In this document: piece after piece, positions 51,656 through 60,700 of the stretch
Layout: the number at the start of each line of letters is the position of its first letter
Position numbering within the stretch: the stretch's first letter is position 1
NCBI GenBank assembly: GCA_024449915.1
Contig: JAMZAV010000151.1
Coordinates: forward strand, 930,001-994,000
Length of the DNA stretch: 64,000 bases
Source of the DNA: Sweltsa coloradensis
Lineage: Eukaryota; Arthropoda; Insecta; Plecoptera; Chloroperlidae
Reading direction: 5' to 3'
Position numbers and translations under genes: made by a program
Notes under the pieces: model-generated
Database searches by the model: none
What the model saw: only the letters and a program-made list of their open reading frames with translations
Told to the model about the DNA's origin: nothing

Positions 51656-54600
51656 ATTATTATTATTATTATTGTAGATAGGTACATTTCTTTCTTCATA
51701 ACCTTACATATTTCATACATTCGACCTTCCACAAACTGCGCATGCAGCTTATCTGTGGAACTATTTTTATTAAAGATAAGGATTTATTCACTACTGAACA
51801 CTTAACCTAATATAATTGAAATTTGATTTATTGAAATTACCGACTGTGAGTCTAAACAATGTGAGGACAGAAGTAGGAAAAAATTCATTTGTGGGGTCTG
51901 CAGTTAAGATTTGGAATGGTCTGGATAATAAGGTTCTAACCCCCTACCCGATAACATAGCATTTTTTCAAAAAGGTTAAAAGAATTTTATAAATTCAAGG
52001 ACTGGCCTGAAATGGCCAAATTAGTGTTATATTCTAGGTACTTCTAGTAGATAATAGCTGATAATCTTATTTTCATATTACATGTTTTTTTTTTCAATAA
52101 TACATTAAAATGTAAATTGTATCTAAAAACTGGATGTTGTAAATGCTATACTATATCCCCTGTAACAGAGCAAAAGAGCTCAAAACATGGTCAATAAATA
52201 ATGAATGAATGAATGAATAATTATATAAAGTTTGACATTATGAATAAATTTATGAATGAACAGAATAAAAGAAAATTGATAAATACCTGAAAAACATAAA
52301 ATATGAAAATCACATAACCACAATTTCCTCACTCAACTATAATATTTTTTTGAAGCAAATATGTCATTAATTTAATTTTTATATCTCAAAATGAATCTAA
52401 TTCTTTAATTTCTGGAAGAATCTTATTAAAATTAAAGGTACAGAGTAGCTTAACGATCTCTTCCCATATTTATTGTTAAAGGGTGGTAACTGGTAAATTC
52501 CTGCACTTTTGCTCGAGTTGAAGGCTTGTGGTCAATAAGAATGTTATATTTTTTGTCAAAGAAATGCTTTAATAACAGCTTATAAACAAAGATTTCCCTA
52601 ACTGGCAAAACATCAAATAGTAAATACAAATCCGAGACACATCTCCCATCAACGATTTCTCTTTCATTCATTATTTTTATAATTTTATTTTGTAATGATA
52701 TTAAATTTTTAAGTTGCGAGTAAGACGCATTCCCCCAAGCCGATATACGGTACGATAAAACTGACTCAGCTAGAGCAATATATACCATTTTAAGGTATTT
52801 AAATGATAAGATATCTTTTACGGCTTAAAGCTGATAAGCACAAGATCTTAGTCTATTGCATAGTTTCCCTTTTTTGAATACCCCAGCAATATTTTCGATC
52901 TATTTCAAGACCTAAATGGGGATGGCTGTAACATGAAGTAATTTTTGTCTGGCATAAACATATAAACAAATCTTTGCCAGCGTTTCCTGTGCAAACAATT
53001 AAAATCGTGAGCAATTACCTCTATATGGCATTCCGTCGCGTTTAAAGGTGGGCAGATATGCACAATTCTAGTTTTTTTCCGCGTTGATAATGAGTTCATG
53101 TCATGGTTCCATTTCAAGAGATTAAAAAAATCTGCCTGCAAATATTCTACTGTTAGTTTGACGTTCTTATGTATTGCTAATAATGCAGCGTCGTCCGCAT
53201 AAAAAAAAAGAAAAACACTTGACAATATATCTGACCATAACGTTGACATATATTTACATATAGTTGAGGCCCAAAATTTGACCTTGTGGTACGCCACTGC
53301 GACATGATTTGCTTCACTAATCACTATACACATCCCTACTTTTACTTTTAGTTTCCTATTCAACAAATTGTTTTCAAACCACGTTAAAATCATACCTCGT
53401 ACGCCTATTTTTTGTAATGCATCTAAGAGTACTTATAGTGTGATCAAGGGTTCAAAGGCTTTTTGAAATCTATGAACATATGACAATTACTATCAAGTTT
53501 GGAGTTTATTATGTCAGAGAACGATCTTAACAGGTCTTCTGTGCTTTTTCCTTTTTTGAAATCCATATTGTTTTTCTTTAATTATATTTAATTTTGTCAT
53601 ATAGTTTATTAAACAGTCAGCTACGTATCTTTCTAATATTTTTTCAATGCTTGGCAATATTGCAAAAGGCCCCGTAATTTTTATAGTCGAAATGATTGCC
53701 CTTTTTTTATATTGGTCTTATAATTTAAATTTTCAGCTCATCTGGGAAATTTTTCCTTCTTTTATAGACAAGTTTATAAACAACGCTATTACCGGACTTA
53801 TTGATCTGCAATGATCTGTAAAACTTTCATTCTAATTCCATCAATGCCAGCTGTTTATCACTATTCATACTATTTATTATATCTTTTAACTTTAGCTACA
53901 CTAACCGGAGGAATGTACATTGATTGGAGCTGCCTATCATATGCATCTTCTCTCGTAGCGTAATCAACACATTGGATGTCACACCCGGGGGATTGTACCT
54001 ATTTTCAATTTCGTCAACAAAAGTATTAGCGAATGCGTCTACTATGTTTGGTATTGTTTCGCGTTTACCGAGGTATTTATCTATAATTTTCCTCTACTGA
54101 TTTTTGTTTTTTTCTACCAACAAGACTATTGATGTTTTGCCATGAGTCCTCATACTGTTTCTATCTCTTTCTATTAGATTTAAAACAATATTGCCCTTTT
54201 TTCTTTTAAGTATTTTTTTGTTAAAAGTATTTCTTAACTTCTTGTAATTATTCTATACACATTCTTAAACACACTTAACTGTGGACACTTTTCCATTTTT
54301 TAAACGCCCTGGTCTCTTTCTTTCATTAATTTGAGGAGTTCTTTTGTCACCCACGTTTTGCTTACTCTTTGTTTACCCTTTTTCTCTCTAGTGTATGAAG
54401 CCTTATCATAAGCCAATTTAAAATTAATGTAAATTGCATCATATAATTTGGGTACAGTTAGTAGCTACAAGTAAATCTTCCCATTTTTAAAACCCTTCAA
54501 AATTCCCGATAATTTTTCTCGTCGATGCATTTTTTGGGAAACACTTTATGCTCGTCATTGTTTTTGTTTATCTCAATACCGGTCGATACGGCTACACATA

Positions 54601-57600
54601 ATGATCACTGACTTTAGTTGTATATACAACTGATTTGAGAGTCAGGTCAATACCTCGAACGTAAATATGATCTAAACATGTACTATTAAGCCGGTCGTGT
54701 ACTATCTCCTCCCTTGTCGGTTTTGTGATGCATTGGATAAAACCATTCTGCTAGCATTTACTGATACAGTTGAACTTTATCATCATGGTTATCAAGTGTG
54801 TTAATGTTGATGTCCCCCAAATATATACAGTATTGTTATTGTTTTCCTTTTTCCCGTAGGTTTCTATTGCGTTTATATAATCTGACTTTGTGATATAGTT
54901 GGGCGGTCTGTAAACGCCTAGCAAGGTTACATTTTCGTTTCCTACAAATAGTTCCCCTAAAATACCCTCAAAATTACAAAATATAACTTCTTCTCTCTTA
55001 AACGTTAATTTATTACTTACATATAAAATTAATCCGCCACCTCTTTTTAAGGTTCTTAATTTAAAAAAAACAATTATACGGGTCATTCTCAAACGTAATG
55101 GCCATATTGAAAAAATGCTTGCAAGAAAAAATTATAACATAAAATTGGATGCCTCCTTTAAAAGTACATTATCCAATAATTTGTTCTTACAGCCCTAAAA
55201 AGGGTTTATCTAAAAACAAAAATTTTTACATACAAGCATTTTAATCAATCCAAGTGTACGAAAAGGTCATAACTGTTACCGGACATAAAAGTGACAATTG
55301 ATGTAAGAAGTTATTTATTAAATCTATATTCATGTGCACAATAGTTTTAGTTTCATTATCACACAAAAATAATACATTCAATAAAATATACATTTTTATT
55401 TTAATCACTTTTTATAATACCAAAAAGTCAAGAAAGTTACTCAAATTTCAAAACCTGGTAATTAACTTACTAATAATGGACAAATGGCAAATCAAATTTT
55501 ATCAAGATCACTGTTAGCAATGAAGTATTAATATTATAAATAAGATTAAAAATGTGATTCAGTTATTTTAAACTTTAAATAAGACTTAATTTAATAATTA
55601 GCTCGGGTAACGGTGTTGACAAAAAGTAACAGTCTTGACAAAAAAGTTACTTTTCTAACAGTAATTACATTTTTCCAAGATCATGTTGCTTGTTAGTGTA
55701 CAAATCAGTCAACCTAAAGATAAAATCCATCTAATCCAACAAGTTTGTGTTGAGTTTAAAGTAAAGAGACACTACGGGTAACGGTCTTGACAAAAAGTAA
55801 CATTCTTGACAAGTGATCACTGAAAATCAATAAAAACAAGTGTTTTGTTACTTTTGAGTATGGCAATGAATTACAACCTCTCCCTTCAAAACACATCTAC
55901 AGTTGCAGGAAATTAATGCAGTAATCCACGATGCCCTTGTAATGTTACTTTTTGAAAGTAAACATACCTGACAAGTAACATGCATGACATTTCAACTTCA
56001 TTAATTCATTAGCTGTTAACAATCCCATTTGAAAAAGTAGGGTTATGTTGCTATGAGCTGGAACTTGATTGTAACTTAACTCAATTGTTAAATAAATATT
56101 AAATACAAATTAAATTGTTTTATCTTGGTAACATTCATGACATTGAATTAAAATACTCACCGTTAAAATGTTTACTTTTCAATTTTAAAGAGTTCTCATG
56201 TCAAAACAAACCAAACTTCCATGATGCCATGTCAGGAGCTGTTCTTCTTCTTCTTCTAGATTGATCCACTGCCTTCTTGAAAAATTATTTAAACTCTTTT
56301 ACAATGGTAACAGTCATGACATTATTATGATTGCCACATTAGGGACAAACACTTTCCACTAGTTATTGTTTGAAAATGTAAATTGTTAAAAAAAGTCACT
56401 AACACACAGTTATTAACTGTTATTTCTGCATTAATTCCAATCTAGAGACTAAATAAATTTTAGTCTTAAAGTCAAACATTTTACAAAAACACTTCTGGTT
56501 TTGAGGATAGGGACATGGGTTTTAAACACATTTTGCAATACCCGACATTGAATTAAAGGTCAAGCTTACAAGATAGAAGTGCAAAAATTCATGGAGCTAA
56601 TAAAAACTATAAGTATTCTGAAAATGTACAACCAAAATTTATGCAAATCAATATCTTGATCTAAAAAAAAAATAATATTAAGGTGGGACAGCACAAGGGT
56701 CATTTTATTTGAGAATGACCCATACCCTTCTAAATGAAATAATACATTTTCTTCTAATAAATTTACTTCACTAAGTAGTACAACATGAAATTGTTGTATG
56801 TTATCATGTAGAATAACCTGCAACTCGTCCCAGTGTTTTTGGATAGACCGTATGTTTACATGCAATGCACTGATACCGCTAATGTTTGTTTCACACCAGC
56901 CGTTTAGATCGTCTGTAGATTCACATAAAACGTCTTCAAAGTCATCTTGTAATGTATGCATGCAAACGATTTAGTTATTTTAATTGATCAATTTGATCAA
57001 CTGTTTTGATCTTAATCACGTGGGGCGTATCTTCGTCTTTTCGAGCAAATATACATCCGTTCCGGTACCAAACAAACTTGTGTCTCGTTGCTTTAGCCTG
57101 TTGCTTCACTAGCCAAAATAAGTTCCGATAGTAAGGAGAGAGGTGTTCGTTTATGAAGATGGTCAGGTCATCCTTTCTTAATACATTCTGAAGGATGTTG
57201 CTATTTTTAATAGAAATATTTTTCTTAGCAATCAAGAACTCTTCTCTTTTTTTACGGGACACAAGCTGTGCTACTACCTTAGGGGGGTAATCCTTGTTTC
57301 TGGATGGAACTCTATGCACAGCTTCTATATCCGAACTCTCGAGTCGTATTTCCAGATGATTAGCAATACCTATCACTATACTTTCAATGTCTTCGTTTTC
57401 CTGTTGTATAATGTTAGATATCTCCAAGTTCTTGTTTCTTCCGTATTGATCGAGTTGTTGTACTTGATTTGCTAATTCAGCTATAATCTTATCCTTTTCC
57501 TCCCCTTCATGAATTAAGTTTTGAATTGTTTCCTCGTTTTTAACCACCTTCCCTTGCAATTCTTTGATTAGTAATAACTCATTCTTCATTTCCTGAATGT

Positions 57601-57668
57601 CACTCTTCAGCTCATTTACTACTTTCAGTACTTCTTGTAGTGTCGCAACCTGCAACTCACCTTGACCT

Positions 57669-57734
<66 letters not shown>

Positions 57735-60700
57735 GTTTCATTTTAATTTACAGCTTATATCGAGCATCAACCCTGGCTGCAATGAGGTGCCGGTATGCAA
57801 TGGGACACAGAGTCCGTTCACAGTGATCCATGTCACTGCTGTTGGACCAAACGACACTCTCCATTACCTATGGGATTTTGAAGGGAAACCTTCGATACTT
57901 TTGGCGGTAACTTCACATTCAGCCAATCTCACCATTGACTGGGAGAAATTTCTTTGGGGAAAAGAGAGAGGTGTGAGATTTTCAGAAAAACCATTGTACA
58001 CATTCGGTATCATCTTAAATAAGGTATGGGTACCTACCTACCATAATTAAACATTATTCTTTGATAACATTGGTACTGGTATATATCTAGGCATATTGTT
58101 TCTAAAATTCATATCTCTGCTCTCAGTACTGTTTGTACCTACTGTAATGTAGCAGAGAATGTCTCACATAGACTACAAAGTCTATTGACCTGTAATTCTT
58201 ATTGATCTTCAATTCTCATTTCATTTACTCCTTCTTTGCCTTTTCTTTGAAAAGATATTTTCAAATTTATTTGACTAATTCGGTACAGGTATTCAATAAA
58301 GATATAAAATATTACGATTTAAATCTTGAAATCTTTGGTCCATCATGCAAAATTATGACAACAGTACGATGGGTCATTCTCCAGATTAGGGACAAAACGA
58401 AGATGAAAAAAAAATATTTAAAAGATTTTTTAAATTACATCTTTTGCACATTTACAGGTTCTCCTAATATTGCTTAAGTAACTCCTTATGCTAGCAGAGA
58501 TCAAAAATAGTACTGTTGAAAATCTCTTCCTGTCACAGAGTTTTTGCATGGAGAATTGAAGTGCAATAATAAAAACCAAATATTTATACAAAATAATAGA
58601 ATTCTAGTAATAAAGAATAAAGCACAATATAAGTTGAGACAGTTAAATCAGATTCTATAAACATGTAAAAACACAAAAAATCATCTCCGTGGACAAAATC
58701 AACTCCATGGTCCTGTTTTGGGCATGGAGCTGATGACCATGGAGCTGATAAAAGTGTGCATATTGCAATAAAAAAAATCTCAATTTTGAGGTTATGAACA
58801 TGTGCTTTTAAAGGTTAGTTTTTAACTCAATGGTATAGTTAAAAATACACTCCAATTAATGGTTTTTAATCAATCTCTACAATCTAATGATGTCATGGAG
58901 TTGATGATGAATAAATACACTCCCCCATTTATCCGGATGTTTTGAGTTATATAACACTTATAGCGTTCACAGTTCATGGAGCACCATACATGTAAATTCA
59001 TAATGGCAGCTATACCTTTACTTCCACTTCCTGTTTGGACTGACCTGCCACCTGGTGGGTTTTTATCGCAACTTAAAGGCATGGCCATGGAGCTGTTACA
59101 CTCCATGGGTGACCAACATTCGAATGCTTTAAAAGTCATTAAATATTTATTTGTTTGACATAATAACTTATTTAAAGTAACAAGTATATTATTTCAGTTA
59201 TTTAGGTATATAATATTATATTAACACATGATATCATTATTAAAATTATAAAAGAACTTGGAGAAATGCTACTGGGGACAGGCATGGAGCTAATGTTCAA
59301 GGCTTTAACTTTCAGTTTTTGTCATTATAAAATTATATATTCATATGTTCTATGAAAGGCCTATGGTCAAATAGTACACATTATTATTTGTTTTAAGGTG
59401 TAAAAATAAAATTCAAAATAAAAATTTTGAAGCATAATATTAGCCGAGGACACAATTTGTCCCTAATCTGGAGAACGACCCATATAAGGCCTATTATATT
59501 CCTTCTCTAACTGACTATGTTGTGTTCCAGATCTACGAGTATAATGACGTGAATAACACTGGAATCTTGGACTTCAACACTAGTTCTGTGATTGAACTTG
59601 ATACTAAAGAATTTTACTGGAAGAGGACTGCCTTTGTACAAGATGAAAAAAGTATTGTTCTAAAAATGGAAGGAACAAACTCTTCAAGAAACGGGTCATT
59701 GAAAATAATGGTATGCAGATGCTTAGTTGGCCTACCGTACTGAACTCTAAATCTTTTGCATAAATCAGATATAGGCCTACAGTGCATAGATGCATGCGTT
59801 CAAAGATGGTTTTATTTATTTATTTATTTGTTTGTTTTATTAGCCTGTTGATAGGTACATACATAGTACAAATATAGGCATCGTCACGTAATACTAAGCT
59901 AGATATAGGCTGATACAATAATAAAATAATAAGATATTTATTTACATAAATAGATAATGTTTGATCTAAGTAAATAGTACATAATTTTGTATATTGTACA
60001 TAGTACAGATATATACATTGTCAAGTACTGTTATACTTAAATAGATGTAGACTAATACAATGGTAGAATATTTAAATAGATATTATTAGGCCTACGAAAT
60101 TTTACATATTTACAAGAACCAGGGGAGGAACACTAGGTTTGACTGGGTGTATGGGTAAGATATTCCTGCAATGTATAGAAACTGTTTTCAACAAGGAAAG
60201 TTTTCAGGTTATGCTTGATGAGTAATCACGATGAGGAGGAAGCACTTTATCTGGGAGTTTGTATAGAGGATGGATGACAGGACTAGTGAGGGCCTTCAGA
60301 AATTAGGGATAGTATTGTGGGAGGAAGATGAATAAGCTTGGAGATCTAGTTCGGTGGCTATGTATCTGGATGTTTTGTATTAAAGGGGAATTTTGTTGGT
60401 TTGGCGAACAAAGGGTGCGGCAAAGTCTTTATTAGCAGGCCCAGTGAGCGTTTGAGCTCTACTTTTTGAAGAGAGTTGGCGACACGTGTGCCAGGGAGAC
60501 TAACTCAAATATTCGTATTATTCTTTTGAGGTAAAAAATTCTTTTGGTTGGGAATCGCACCCTAAAAGAGGATGCCATACGCTAGGTGGGAGTGAATGTG
60601 GGCAAAGTAAACAATTTTAAGAATTTCTGGTGTAATTATATATGACAATTGTCTGAGCATGTAACAGCCGCTAAGAATTTTGGAGTCTATCTATCATTGT

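Larger units (their letters stand above)
52440..57655 (-). mobile_element. LINE with FP25K-like ORF1 and EN/RT ORF2, interrupted
   Basis: From 5' to 3' on the minus strand: ORF1 (57655-56975), ORF2 starting at 56961 with the endonuclease, a DNA element insertion (55080-56721), more endonuclease (55079-54751), degraded RT start, RT palm (53393-52905) and thumb to C-terminus (52788-52450). The two ORFs are 13 bp apart. It lies within GLMP intron 1, in antisense. Confidence 0.85.
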
